From positions 7,806,001 through 7,870,000 of the forward strand of contig NZ_CP114036.1 in assembly GCF_026898115.1 (NCBI RefSeq): a stretch of DNA of 64,000 bases, given 5' to 3'. The notes beneath the pieces were generated by a model. That model was not told the DNA's origin and searched no databases. It was given only the letters and a program-made list of their open reading frames with translations. This document shows positions 1 through 7,555 of this stretch, in pieces. The DNA is from Streptomyces sp. S465 (GTDB lineage: Bacteria > Actinomycetota > Actinomycetes > Streptomycetales > Streptomycetaceae). The first letter of the stretch is position 1; each line of letters starts with the position of its first letter. Both the position numbers and the translations under genes were made by a program.

Positions 1-2
1 GC

Positions 3-1007
3 CGTTCAGCCACGCGGATGGGACCCGCCGAACTGGTGCAGGCGGCGGCCATGGCGCGCCGCTTCTACCTCGAGGGCAAGTCCAAGATCCAGATTGCCGA
101 GGAGTTCGGCGTCAGCCGCTTCAAGGTCGCGCGTGTGCTGGAGACGGCGCTCGAGCGCGATCTGGTGCGCATCGAGATCCGAGTTCCCGCCGAACTCGAC
201 GCCGAGCGCTCCGACGCGCTGCGCGCCCGCTACGGGCTGCGCCACGCGGTCGTCGTGGAGTCCCCGGCCGACGCCGAGGCCGACACCCCGGACCCGGAGA
301 ACCTGGGCGAGGTGGCCGCGGACCTGCTGGGCGAGCTGGTGACCGAGGGGGATGTGCTGGGGCTGGCCTGGGGACGTTCCACGATCCACATGGCGGCCGC
401 GCTGCACCGGCTGCCCCCGTGCACCGTGGTCCAGCTCACCGGCGTGTACGACGCGGGTACGGCGGAGCGCGGTTCGGTCGAGGCGGTGCGCCGCGCCGCC
501 GCCGTCTCGGGCGGGGAGGCGCACCCCATCTACGCGCCGATGCTGCTGCCGGACACGGCCACCGCGGACGCCCTGCGCGGCCAGACCGGGATCGCCCGCG
601 CCTTCGAGTACTTCGACAAGGTCACCGTGGCCTGTGTCTCCATCGGCTCCTGGGAGGCCGGGATCTCCACGGTCTACGACATGCTGTCGGAGGAGGAGCG
701 GGCCCACTACGAGAGCCTGGGCGCCGCCGCCGAGATGTCGGCCCACCTCTTCGACGCCGAGGGCCGCCGCATCGGCCGCGACCTGGGCGAGCGCTGCATC
801 ACCGTGGAGGCCGACCGGCTGCGCCGGATCCCCGAGGTGGTGGCCATCGCGGGCGGCCGCCGCAAGGCCGAGGCGATCGGGGCGGTGCTGAGGTCCGGCC
901 TGGTCACCAGCCTGGTGACGGACACCGCCGCGGCGGACCACCTGCTCGCCGAGATCACCCCCGGCGCCCGCCCCGCCCTGGACCGCGCGGACCCGGACGG
1001 CGCATAG
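3..1007 (+). CDS. SorC/DeoR-type sugar-binding transcriptional regulator, 5' end cut by window
   Basis: The protein begins with a helix-turn-helix (KIQIAEEFGVSRFKVARVL, about residues 20-40 from the Met at 18). A long C-terminal domain typical of SorC-family effector-binding regions follows, which binds phosphorylated sugars and controls DNA binding. The frame is open to the left edge (Arg-Ser-Ala-Thr-Arg before the Met at 18), so the true start may lie upstream; the visible part is about 329-334 residues, close to family length. In this family the repressor usually controls a sugar or pentose pathway, but the target and inducer cannot be read here. It ends in TAG at 1005-1007. The family assignment is firm; the substrate is unknown. 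Confidence 0.85.
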   Translation, partial: RSATRMGPAELVQAAAMARRFYLEGKSKIQIAEEFGVSRFKVARVLETALERDLVRIEIRVPAELDAERSDALRARYGLRHAVVVESPADAEADTPDPENLGEVAADLLGELVTEGDVLGLAWGRSTIHMAAALHRLPPCTVVQLTGVYDAGTAERGSVEAVRRAAAVSGGEAHPIYAPMLLPDTATADALRGQTGIARAFEYFDKVTVACVSIGSWEAGISTVYDMLSEEERAHYESLGAAAEMSAHLFDAEGRRIGRDLGERCITVEADRLRRIPEVVAIAGGRRKAEAIGAVLRSGLVTSLVTDTAAADHLLAEITPGARPALDRADPDGA

Positions 1008-1064
1008 CCGGCCGCCTACGCCCTGACGGGCGGAGTGTCCCGGCCCCGCGACACCCGGCACGGT

Positions 1065-1180
1065 CGGGAGATGTCGGCTTGCGACACCCGGCACGGCGCC
1101 TCTGGCCACCGCCGGGATCCGTGGCGCCTCCGGCGCGGCTGGGAGGTGTCGGCTTGCGACCCCCGGCCGGCGCCTCCGGC
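1065..1180. repeat. Two imperfect 40-bp direct repeats
   Basis: Copy one is about 1065-1103 and copy two 1141-1180. They share GGGAG(A/G)TGTCGGCTTGCGAC, then diverge slightly over a CCCGG...GGCGCCTC segment. The start-to-start spacing is 76 bases. The function is unknown; they lie between the SorC-type regulator and the guaB1 leader. Confidence 0.6.
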
Positions 1181-1500
1181 ACGGCCCAGGACACGTCCAG
1201 ATCGACATCCGACAGCTCCGTCATCGGCTCGGCCAGGTGGCGACAGACGTGATCCACTGCCTTCGGCAGAGGGGCGACGGCAGCCGTTCGCACCCGGTGC
1301 CGCTCGGGCATACCCCACCTCACCGGGTGGGCACGCGCGGCTTTCGTTCGCGGGTTTGCGTACCGGGCGCCCGTGTCGGGCGCCCGGACTCCTTGTGTAC
1401 GCGATCCCCTCGCGGTTCCGGCAGCTCCATGGCCCGGCGGTGGCCGCGACACGTCGGTCACTCGCCCTCGGGCGGACGCTCGGGTAACGTTTCGACGTAA

Positions 1501-1574
1501 GGCAGGTTGCCTGCCGGCACGGAGCAACCCCCGCGGCCCCTCTTCGGAGGACTATATGAGTGCGGGGGTCTTTT
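1501..1574 (+). promoter_or_regulatory. Attenuator-like leader with competing hairpins upstream of guaB1
   Basis: Three overlapping stems are visible: GGCAGG/CCTGCC (1501-1506 with 1510-1515), GGTTGC/GCAACC (1505-1510 with 1524-1529), and ACCCCCGC/GCGGGGGT (1527-1534 with 1562-1569). The last is followed by TCTTTTGTTG, an intrinsic-terminator-like tail. The first two are mutually exclusive, and the second competes with the terminator for the C-run. A strong GGAGG (1546-1550) and an ATG (1556) sit inside the terminator loop. The pattern suggests transcription attenuation or a leader-coupled switch; no known riboswitch class was recognised. Confidence 0.45.
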
Positions 1575-1624
1575 GTTGTGCCGCCGCGGAGCGACCTGCG
1601 TCGTTTCGCGTGAATGTGAGACTC

Positions 1625-3088
1625 ATGCGTTTCCTCGAGCCCGGTACGGGACGCCACGTGGAATCGTCCCCGGTTCCCTACGACCTGACCTACGACGATG
1701 TGTTCATGGTGCCGAGCCGCTCCGCGGTCGGCTCCCGCCAGGGGGTGGACCTGGCCTCGCCCGACGGCACGGGCACCACCATTCCGCTCGTCGTCGCCAA
1801 CATGACCGCGATCGCCGGCCGCCGCATGGCCGAGACGGTGGCCCGCCGCGGTGGCCTCGTCGTCATCCCGCAGGACATCCCGATCGACGTCGTCACCGAT
1901 GTCGTCCGCTGGGTCAAGAACCGCCATCTGGTGCTGGACACCCCGATCGTCCTCGCCCCCTCGGGGACCGTCGCCGACGCGCTGTCGCTGCTGCCCAAGC
2001 GGGCACACGGCGCGGGGGTGGTGGTCGAGGACGGGCGTCCGGTGGGGGTGGTGACCGAGTCCGACCTGACCGGCGTGGACCGCTTCACGCAGCTGTCCGA
2101 GGTGATGTCGCGGGAGCTGATGGTGCTCGACGCGGACATAGACCCCCAGGAGGCGTTCAACCGTCTCGACGCCGCGCACCGCAAGCTGGCGCCCGCCGTC
2201 GACGCGGACGGGAAGCTGGTGGGCATCCTGACCCGCAAGGGCGCGCTGCGCGCGACGCTCTACAAGCCCGCGGTGGACGCCGCGGGCCGGCTGCGGATCG
2301 CCGCCGCCATCGGGGTCAACGGCGATGTGGAGGGCCGTACGAAGGCGCTCCTGGACGCCGGGGCGGACACCCTCGTCGTGGACACCGCCCACGGCCACCA
2401 GGAGTCGATGATCAGCGCGCTCAGGGCGGTCCGGGACCTCGGCCCGCGGGTGCCGGTGGTGGCGGGCAACGTCGTGGCCGCCCAGGGGGTGCGCGATCTC
2501 ATCGAGGCCGGTGCCGACATCGTCAAGGTCGGCGTCGGACCGGGGGCGATGTGCACCACCCGCATGATGACCGGCGTGGGCCGGCCGCAGTTCTCCGCGG
2601 TGCTCGAATGCGCCGCCGAGGCGCGGAAGTTCGGCAAGCACGTGTGGGCCGACGGCGGCGTACGCCACCCCCGCGACGTCGCCATGGCGCTGGCCGCCGG
2701 GGCGTCCAACGTCATGATCGGCTCCTGGTTCGCGGGGACGTACGAGTCGCCCGGCGACCTCCAGCACACCGCCGAGGGCCGGCCGTACAAGGAGAGCTTC
2801 GGGATGGCGTCGGCGCGCGCGGTGCGCAATCGCACCAGCGAGGAGTCGGCGTACGAGCGGGCCCGCAAGGGGCTGTTCGAGGAGGGCATCTCCACCTCGC
2901 GGATGTTCCTGGACCCGGCCCGGCCGGGGGTCGAGGACCTGATCGACGCGATCGTCGCGGGTGTGCGCAGCTCCTGCACCTACGCGGGCGCCGCGTCGCT
3001 GGAGGAGTTCCACGAGCGGGCCGTGGTGGGCGTGCAGAGCGCCGCCGGCTACGCGGAGGGCCAGCCGCTCCACGTCTCCTGGGACTGA
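1625..3088 (+). CDS. guaB1: GuaB1-type GMP reductase / IMP dehydrogenase-related protein with CBS domain
   Basis: A 487-residue (beta/alpha)8 IMPDH/GMPR-superfamily enzyme. The N-terminal part of the barrel is interrupted by a CBS pair (about residues 110-210). The catalytic Cys lies at about residue 310 in VGPGAMCTTRMMTGVG; the CTTR motif is the GMP-reductase form rather than the IMPDH form. Mycobacterial GuaB1 has been shown to be a CBS-containing, NADPH-dependent GMP reductase that salvages GMP to IMP, so that activity is the best prediction, although many records call it IMPDH-related. Start: the ATG at 1625 gives the usual N-terminus MRFLEPG. An in-frame ATG at 1556 has a better ribosome site and would add 23 residues, but it lies in the terminator-like hairpin. 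Convergent with the next gene. Confidence 0.9.
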   Translation: MRFLEPGTGRHVESSPVPYDLTYDDVFMVPSRSAVGSRQGVDLASPDGTGTTIPLVVANMTAIAGRRMAETVARRGGLVVIPQDIPIDVVTDVVRWVKNRHLVLDTPIVLAPSGTVADALSLLPKRAHGAGVVVEDGRPVGVVTESDLTGVDRFTQLSEVMSRELMVLDADIDPQEAFNRLDAAHRKLAPAVDADGKLVGILTRKGALRATLYKPAVDAAGRLRIAAAIGVNGDVEGRTKALLDAGADTLVVDTAHGHQESMISALRAVRDLGPRVPVVAGNVVAAQGVRDLIEAGADIVKVGVGPGAMCTTRMMTGVGRPQFSAVLECAAEARKFGKHVWADGGVRHPRDVAMALAAGASNVMIGSWFAGTYESPGDLQHTAEGRPYKESFGMASARAVRNRTSEESAYERARKGLFEEGISTSRMFLDPARPGVEDLIDAIVAGVRSSCTYAGAASLEEFHERAVVGVQSAAGYAEGQPLHVSWD

Positions 3089-3126
3089 GCTCAGCGGGGG
3101 CCGGCTCCGGTCCGGCCCGCACACGA

Positions 3127-3163
3127 CCGTGGCCCCACTCGGCTCGGGTGAGTGGGGCCACGG
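3127..3163. terminator. Bidirectional terminator hairpin
   Basis: A perfect 14-bp stem, CCGTGGCCCCACTC (3127-3140) pairing with GAGTGGGGCCACGG (3150-3163), with a 9-base loop. It lies between the convergent guaB1 and DUF2637 genes. There is no long T-run, as is common in Streptomyces. Confidence 0.8.
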
Positions 3164-3182
3164 CGATCTCTCGTGGTGTGCC

Positions 3183-3968
3183 TCACCTCGCCACTCCGCG
3201 CTGCTCACCCCTGGTGCGGGGGAGCGCGTGGCGCGGGGGGCTGGTGAGGGTGATCTGCCGCACCAGCTGGTGGAACGAGACCAGCGCGGCGACCGGGGGA
3301 AGACCGGCGACGGCCATGCTGGGCGCGTTCTTCGGGGCGTGGGCGACACACAGGAACACCGCGATGGTGGAGAAGAGCACCACCACGGCCCAGGAGTGGG
3401 CCGCGCCCCGGCGGTGCAGGGCGGCCCGCAGCACCGACAGCGAGGCGACCAGCCAGGGTCCGTAGACCAGCAGGGGCCACCACGCCGCCATGGACTCCGA
3501 GGTGCTCGGGGAGGCCAGATAGCGCAGCGGACGGTAGGAGATCATTCCGCCGAGCACGCTCAGCATGGCGACGATGACCGTGGTGACGGCCGCGAAGAGC
3601 AGGCTGATCACATGCAGCCACGGCATCGTCGGCAGCCGGAACCGGACCCGGCGGCGCTTGCCGCGCCCGCGCACATGCGCGGGGGAGGGGGAGGGGGTGC
3701 GGAGCGGGCCGACCGGTCCGATGGGGCCGGTGGTGTGCACCGGCTCCTCGGCGGAGGTGGTCTGGAGCAGCCGGGCCAGGTCTCCCTCCAGGTCCCAGCG
3801 GCTCTCGATGGTCTCCGGGTCGGGCAGGGAGAAGTCGGGCAGCGGGAAAGGGTTCATCTCATGGTCGACGGCCGCCTCGAACCGCTCCCCGGGAGGGGGC
3901 GCGGGGGCGGGTCGGTGGCCGGTGGGAGGGGGCCCGTAGCCGCCCGGCCTCGGCTCGGTGTACGTCAT
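3183..3968 (-). CDS. DUF2637-type multi-spanning membrane protein
   Basis: 261 residues. The N-terminal 110 or so residues are Pro/Gly-rich and cytoplasmic, with a basic stretch (RGRGKRRRVRFR) just before the membrane part. About four hydrophobic segments follow (LHVISLLFAAVTTVIVAML; an AAWWPLLVYGPWLVASL region; SWAVVVLFSTIAVFLCVA; an AVAGLPPVAALVSF region). This matches the DUF2637 family of actinobacterial membrane proteins, often carried near spore or plasmid functions; no molecular role is known. The ATG at 3968 overlaps the TGA of the upstream small gene (ATGA), implying translational coupling. The preferred start is MTYTEPRPGG; longer versions read into the small gene. Confidence 0.75.
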   Translation of the reverse strand: MTYTEPRPGGYGPPPTGHRPAPAPPPGERFEAAVDHEMNPFPLPDFSLPDPETIESRWDLEGDLARLLQTTSAEEPVHTTGPIGPVGPLRTPSPSPAHVRGRGKRRRVRFRLPTMPWLHVISLLFAAVTTVIVAMLSVLGGMISYRPLRYLASPSTSESMAAWWPLLVYGPWLVASLSVLRAALHRRGAAHSWAVVVLFSTIAVFLCVAHAPKNAPSMAVAGLPPVAALVSFHQLVRQITLTSPPRHALPRTRGEQRGVAR

Positions 3969-4171
3969 GCCGTGACGCCCGGTTCCGGGGTGTCGGAGCG
4001 CTGGAGGAAGTCCGCCTCGATCCGGCCCAGCGCCCGGAGGAAGTCCTCCCACACTCTCGCGCGGTATTCGAGCGGATAGCGCTCGCCGTCACCCCCCTGG
4101 TCACGGGGCCGGAACACGGGTTCGGCCGGGAGGCGGGAGTGATCGGGTGGTTGCAGGCTGTCAGTGGTCAC
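3965..4171 (-). CDS. Small conserved-looking hypothetical protein, coupled to the DUF2637 gene
   Basis: A 68-residue, charged, soluble protein starting GTG at 4171 with a GGTGGGG-type ribosome site. It has a helical C-terminal half (RARVWEDFLRALGRIEADFL) and no membrane segment or signal peptide. Its stop overlaps the ATG of the DUF2637 gene (ATGA at 3965-3968), which supports it being real and co-translated. I do not recognise the family. It may regulate or partner the membrane protein, but this is inferred from coupling only. Confidence 0.6.
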   Translation of the reverse strand: MTTDSLQPPDHSRLPAEPVFRPRDQGGDGERYPLEYRARVWEDFLRALGRIEADFLQRSDTPEPGVTA

Positions 4172-4484
4172 GTCCCCACCAACGACCGCTAAAATAGTGC
4201 AGTATCGCGGCATTCGGGTGAAACGCGCGCTGACGCGCGCAGTGTTTCGCAACGATTCCACGCCGCGCGCCCCCGCGCGCAACGTTGCGACGGGGATGCG
4301 CAACCATGGTGCATTACGGCCGTCGGCGGACGGCTCATAGGGTCTTGCGCTGACGTGGAGTGGCGGGGACCGGCTGCTCGGCGATTCCAACCTGCGGGTT
4401 TGCCTTCCGGGCACCCGTATGTCCGCAGTTCGGTCGCCACCACCACCTGATGGCAGCGATGGCAGCGATAAAGGAGCCACCCAA
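4172..4484. promoter_or_regulatory. Divergent control region of the small gene and the amino acid permease
   Basis: 313 bases without a gene. It contains an AT-richer patch (about 4187-4200, CGCTAAAATAGTGCAG), probably the leftward promoter. It also holds a perfect 10-bp palindrome GCAACGTTGC at 4279-4288 with related CGCAAC half-sites at about 4245 and 4300. This spacing is compatible with cooperative binding by the Lrp/AsnC protein encoded at 5968. No -35/-10 pair can be fixed for the permease. Confidence 0.4.
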
Positions 4485-5957
4485 GTGTCGGAGCACGGCG
4501 CAGCACCGCCCGCTACCCAACAACCGGAACCAGACCCTCCGGTCGGTGGGCTGGGCGCCCGGCTGATGCGGCGCAAGCCGGTGGAGCGGCTGGTCGCCGA
4601 GGGCGGCCAGGGCGAGGGCGGGAGCCTGCGGCGCTCGATGGGCGTATGGCAGCTCACCATGATCAGCATCGGTGCCACCCTGGGCACCGGTATTTTCGTG
4701 GTGCTCGGCGAGGCGGTACCGGACGCCGGACCGGCGGTCGTGGTGTCCTTCGTCATAGCCGGGCTCACCGCGCTGTTCTCCGCGCTGTCCTACGCCGAGC
4801 TGGCGGGCACCATCCCGGTCTCCGGCTCCTCCTACTCCTACGCCTACGCCACCATGGGCGAGCTGATCGCCTGGATCTGCGGCTGGTGTCTGATCCTGGA
4901 GTACGGGGTCTCGGTGGCGGCCGTCGCCGTCGGCTGGGGCGAGTACCTCAACGAACTGCTCGACGGCGCCTTCGGCGTCACCATCCCCGACGCGCTGGCC
5001 GCCCCGCCCGGGGACGGCGGCGTCTTCAATCTGCCCGGTCTGCTGGTGGTGCTGCTGGCCATGGCGTTCCTGCTGGGCGGCGCCAGGGAGAGCGCCCGCG
5101 CCAACGCGATCATGGTGGGTGTGAAGATCGCGGCGCTGATCCTGTTCTGCGCCGTCGCCTTCACCGGCATCCGGGCCGGGAACTACACCCCGTTCATGCC
5201 GCTGGGCATGGCGGGCGTCAGCGCCGCCGGCGCCACCCTCTTCTTCTCCTACATCGGCTTCGACGCCGCCTCCACGGCCGGTGAGGAGGCCAGGAACCCG
5301 CAGCGCGACCTGCCCCGCGCGATCATGCTCTCGCTGGTCATCGTGACCGCGCTGTACTGCCTGGTCGCCGCCGTGGCGGTGGGCGCCCTGCCGTGGCAGC
5401 GGTTCTCCGGCACCGAGGCCGCGCTCGCCTCGATCATGAAGGAGGTCACCGGACAGGGCTTCTGGGCCGTGCTGCTCGCCGCCGGTGCGGTCGTCGCGAT
5501 CGCCTCCGTGGTGCTGACCGTGCTCTACGGGCAGACCCGCATCCTCTTCGCGATGTCCCGGGACGGGCTGGTGCCCAAGGTCTTCTCGACGGTCCACGCC
5601 GGGACCGGGGTGCCCCGCGCCAACACCCTCATCGTCTCGCTCTTCTGCGGTGTCCTCGCCGCCGCGGTCCCGCTCGGCCAGCTCGCCGACGCCACCAGCA
5701 TCGGTACGCTCTTCGCCTTCGCGCTGGTCAACATCGCCGTGATCGTGCTGCGCCGGACCCGGCCCGCCATGCCCCGCACCTTCCGGGTGCCGCTGTCCCC
5801 GCTCTTCCCGCTGATCGGCTTCGCGCTGTGCCTGTGGATGATGGGCAGTCTCCAGCCGGTGACCTGGATGGTGTTCGGGGGCTGGATGGCCGTCGGCCTT
5901 GTGCTGTACTTCGCCTACGGCTTGCGCCGATCCCGACTGGCCACGGCAGAGAAGTGA
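4485..5957 (+). CDS. APC-superfamily amino acid permease, cationic amino acid transporter (CAT) type
   Basis: 490 residues with about 12 transmembrane segments and the APC signature near the first helix (SIGATLGTGIFVVLG). Other CAT-type landmarks are SYAELAGTIPVSGSSYSYAYATMGE and GFDAASTAGEEARNPQRDLPRAI. It is predicted to import a basic amino acid across the cytoplasmic membrane. Start: the GTG at 4485 has AGGAG 9 bases upstream; an upstream ATG at 4419 would add an implausible Pro-rich tail. Its stop is 10 bases before the Lrp regulator, so the two form an operon. The amidase and flavin monooxygenase downstream oxidise basic amino acids in known relatives, which fits lysine or arginine as substrate. 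Confidence 0.88.
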   Translation: MSEHGAAPPATQQPEPDPPVGGLGARLMRRKPVERLVAEGGQGEGGSLRRSMGVWQLTMISIGATLGTGIFVVLGEAVPDAGPAVVVSFVIAGLTALFSALSYAELAGTIPVSGSSYSYAYATMGELIAWICGWCLILEYGVSVAAVAVGWGEYLNELLDGAFGVTIPDALAAPPGDGGVFNLPGLLVVLLAMAFLLGGARESARANAIMVGVKIAALILFCAVAFTGIRAGNYTPFMPLGMAGVSAAGATLFFSYIGFDAASTAGEEARNPQRDLPRAIMLSLVIVTALYCLVAAVAVGALPWQRFSGTEAALASIMKEVTGQGFWAVLLAAGAVVAIASVVLTVLYGQTRILFAMSRDGLVPKVFSTVHAGTGVPRANTLIVSLFCGVLAAAVPLGQLADATSIGTLFAFALVNIAVIVLRRTRPAMPRTFRVPLSPLFPLIGFALCLWMMGSLQPVTWMVFGGWMAVGLVLYFAYGLRRSRLATAEK

Positions 5958-5967
5958 TTCCCCCGCA

Positions 5968-6423
5968 GTGCGACTGAACGATCTCGACGAACGCATCGTC
6001 CACGCCCTCGCCGAGGACGCCCGCCGCTCCTACGCCGACATCGGCGAACTGGTCGGACTGTCCGCGCCCGCCGTCAAACGCCGGGTGGACCGGCTGCGCG
6101 CCGAGGGCGCCATCACCGGCTTCACGGTGCGGGTCGACCCGGCGGCGATGGGGTGGGAGACCGAGGGCTTCATCGAGCTGTTCTGCCGCCACAAGACCTC
6201 CCCGGCCGACATCCGCCGGGGCCTGTCGCGCTACCCCGAGGTGGTGTCCGCGTCGACCGTCACCGGTGACGCGGACGCCATCGTCCAGGTCTTCGCCTCC
6301 GATATGCGCCACTTCGAGCGGGTGCTGGAACGGATCGCGGGGGAGGCGTTCGTGGAGCGCACCAAGTCCGTGCTGGTGCTCTCGCCCCTGCTGCGGCGGT
6401 TCGGCTCGGGGACGCCCTCGTAG
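5968..6423 (+). CDS. Lrp/AsnC-family transcriptional regulator
   Basis: 151 residues: an N-terminal winged helix-turn-helix (LNDLDERIVHALAEDARRSY then SAPAVKRRVDRLRAEG, residues 3-50) and a C-terminal RAM ligand-binding domain ending in TKSVLVLSPLLRRF. Start: GTG at 5968, whose N-terminus VRLNDLDERI is typical of the family; upstream extension runs into the permease. It follows the permease gene by 10 bases and precedes the amidase/monooxygenase pair, so it is likely to sense a basic amino acid and control all of these genes through the palindromes at 4279 and 6526-6596. Confidence 0.88.
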   Translation: MRLNDLDERIVHALAEDARRSYADIGELVGLSAPAVKRRVDRLRAEGAITGFTVRVDPAAMGWETEGFIELFCRHKTSPADIRRGLSRYPEVVSASTVTGDADAIVQVFASDMRHFERVLERIAGEAFVERTKSVLVLSPLLRRFGSGTPS

Positions 6424-6450
6424 GCGCGAACGGAATGCTGCCGAGTGGTG

Positions 6451-6480
6451 CTGCACGGCGCTCAACGGCGCTGAACGGCG
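6451..6480. repeat. Three tandem 10-bp repeats
   Basis: CTGCACGGCG, CTCAACGGCG and CTGAACGGCG follow each other exactly in phase, just downstream of the Lrp gene and upstream of the amidase promoter. They are on one helical face (10-bp period) and could be protein-binding half-sites. Confidence 0.5.
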
Positions 6481-6525
6481 CCGGGGCGGCGGTGCCGGCC
6501 GAGCGGGAGGTCCGGTGCGAGGGCC

Positions 6526-6626
6526 CGGTGCGCAACGAATCGCCGCGCACCGCGCCCCACGTGTCATGAATCGACGCCGGACGCAATGATCGCGTCTTGT
6601 TGGGCGATCCGGAGGCGACGTACTGT
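6526..6626 (+). promoter_or_regulatory. Promoter and operator-like inverted repeats before the amidase gene
   Basis: A sigma-70-type promoter is readable: TTGTTG (6597-6602), an 18-base spacer, then TACTGT (6621-6626), giving a 5' leader of about 37 bases. Two inverted repeats lie just upstream: CGGTGCGC/GCGCACCG (6526-6533 with 6545-6552) and GACGC/GCGTC (6580-6584 with 6592-6596), the second directly abutting the -35. They are good candidates for binding by the adjacent Lrp-type regulator. Confidence 0.5.
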
Positions 6627-6669
6627 TTTTACGCCCCTCCGCCCGCCCGTCTCGCCTCAAGGTCTGCCC

Positions 6670-7467
6670 ATGCCGCCGCTGCGCACCGCTCTGCTCCAGA
6701 ACTCCGGTCACCCCGGCGACCCCGCCCAGAACCTCAAGGTCCTCGACGAGGCCGCCGCCCGCGCGGCGGGCGACGGGGCCGGGCTGCTGGTCACCTCCGA
6801 GATGTTCCTGACGGGCTATGCCATCGGCGGCGGCGTACGGGAGCTGGCCGAGCCCGCCGACGGGCCGAGCGGCCGGGCCGTGGCCGAGATCGCCGGGAGC
6901 CACGGCCTCGCCATCCTCTACGGCTACCCCGAGCGCCACGCGGGAGCGGTCCACAACTCCGCCCGGCTCGTGGGCCCGGACGGCACCGAACTCGCCAACT
7001 ACCGCAAGACCCACCTCTACGGCTGCTTCGAGCGGGACGCGTTCACCCCCGGCGAGACCCCGGTCGTCCAGGCCACCCTCGGCGAGCTGACCGTCGGCAT
7101 CCTGATCTGCTACGACGTGGAGTTCCCGGAGAACGTCCGGGCCCACGCCCTGGCCGGGACCGATCTGCTGCTGGTGCCCACCGCGCAGATGCACCCCTTC
7201 GAGTTCGTCGCCGAATCCCTGATCCCGGTACGGGCCTTCGAAAGCCAGATGTACATCGCGTACGTCAACCGCAGCGGACCCGAGGGGGAGTTCGACTTCA
7301 TCGGCCTCAGCTGCCTGGCCGGGCCCGACGGCGCCACCTGTCTGCGGGCCGGCCGCGGGGAGGAACTCCTCCTCGGCGACGTCGCCCCCAAGCTGCTGGC
7401 CACCTCGCGTCGGATCAACCCGTATCTGCGCGACCGCCGCCCCGGTCTGTACAGCTCTCTCGGCTGA
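6670..7467 (+). CDS. Carbon-nitrogen hydrolase, DavA-like omega-amino amide amidase
   Basis: 265 residues, a single nitrilase-superfamily domain with the full catalytic set: Glu44 (TSEMFLTGY), Lys113 (YRKTHLYG) and Cys147 (ILICYDVEFPE). Length and motifs closely match Pseudomonas DavA, 5-aminovaleramidase (264 residues), including MFLTGY, YGYPER and CYDVEFPEN. The DavB-like monooxygenase follows at 7556. In such pairs the monooxygenase turns lysine into 5-aminovaleramide (or arginine into 4-guanidinobutyramide) and this enzyme hydrolyses the amide to the acid and ammonia. Streptomyces are classically known for the arginine version, so either substrate is possible. Start: ATG at 6670. Confidence 0.85.
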   Translation: MPPLRTALLQNSGHPGDPAQNLKVLDEAAARAAGDGAGLLVTSEMFLTGYAIGGGVRELAEPADGPSGRAVAEIAGSHGLAILYGYPERHAGAVHNSARLVGPDGTELANYRKTHLYGCFERDAFTPGETPVVQATLGELTVGILICYDVEFPENVRAHALAGTDLLLVPTAQMHPFEFVAESLIPVRAFESQMYIAYVNRSGPEGEFDFIGLSCLAGPDGATCLRAGRGEELLLGDVAPKLLATSRRINPYLRDRRPGLYSSLG

Positions 7468-7555
7468 TCCGGCCCCGCCGCACCCGCCCCACTCGTACCG
7501 CCCGCACCGCCCAGTACCACCCGTACCACCCTCAGCAGCCAGGAGTCCGTAGCCC

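Larger units (their letters stand above)
1008..1624. other. Long intergenic region upstream of guaB1 with imperfect repeats and a structured leader
   Basis: About 617 bases without a convincing gene. The left part carries an imperfect direct repeat of about 40 bases (1065-1103 and 1141-1180), both copies starting GGGAG(A/G)TGTCGGCTTGCGAC. The right part (1501-1574) folds into alternative hairpins ending in a terminator-like stem. Reading frames here lack conserved features and are treated as spurious. Confidence 0.6.

Noticed and set aside
1556..1624. Upstream in-frame ATG of guaB1 with an excellent ribosome site
   Set aside because: It would add 23 unconserved residues and lies inside a terminator-like hairpin; kept only as an alternative start or leader peptide.
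1016..3349. 777-codon antisense frame opposite guaB1
   Set aside because: A high-GC mirror frame of a clearly conserved gene; the composition (Gly/Arg/Val/His-rich) is typical of shadow frames.
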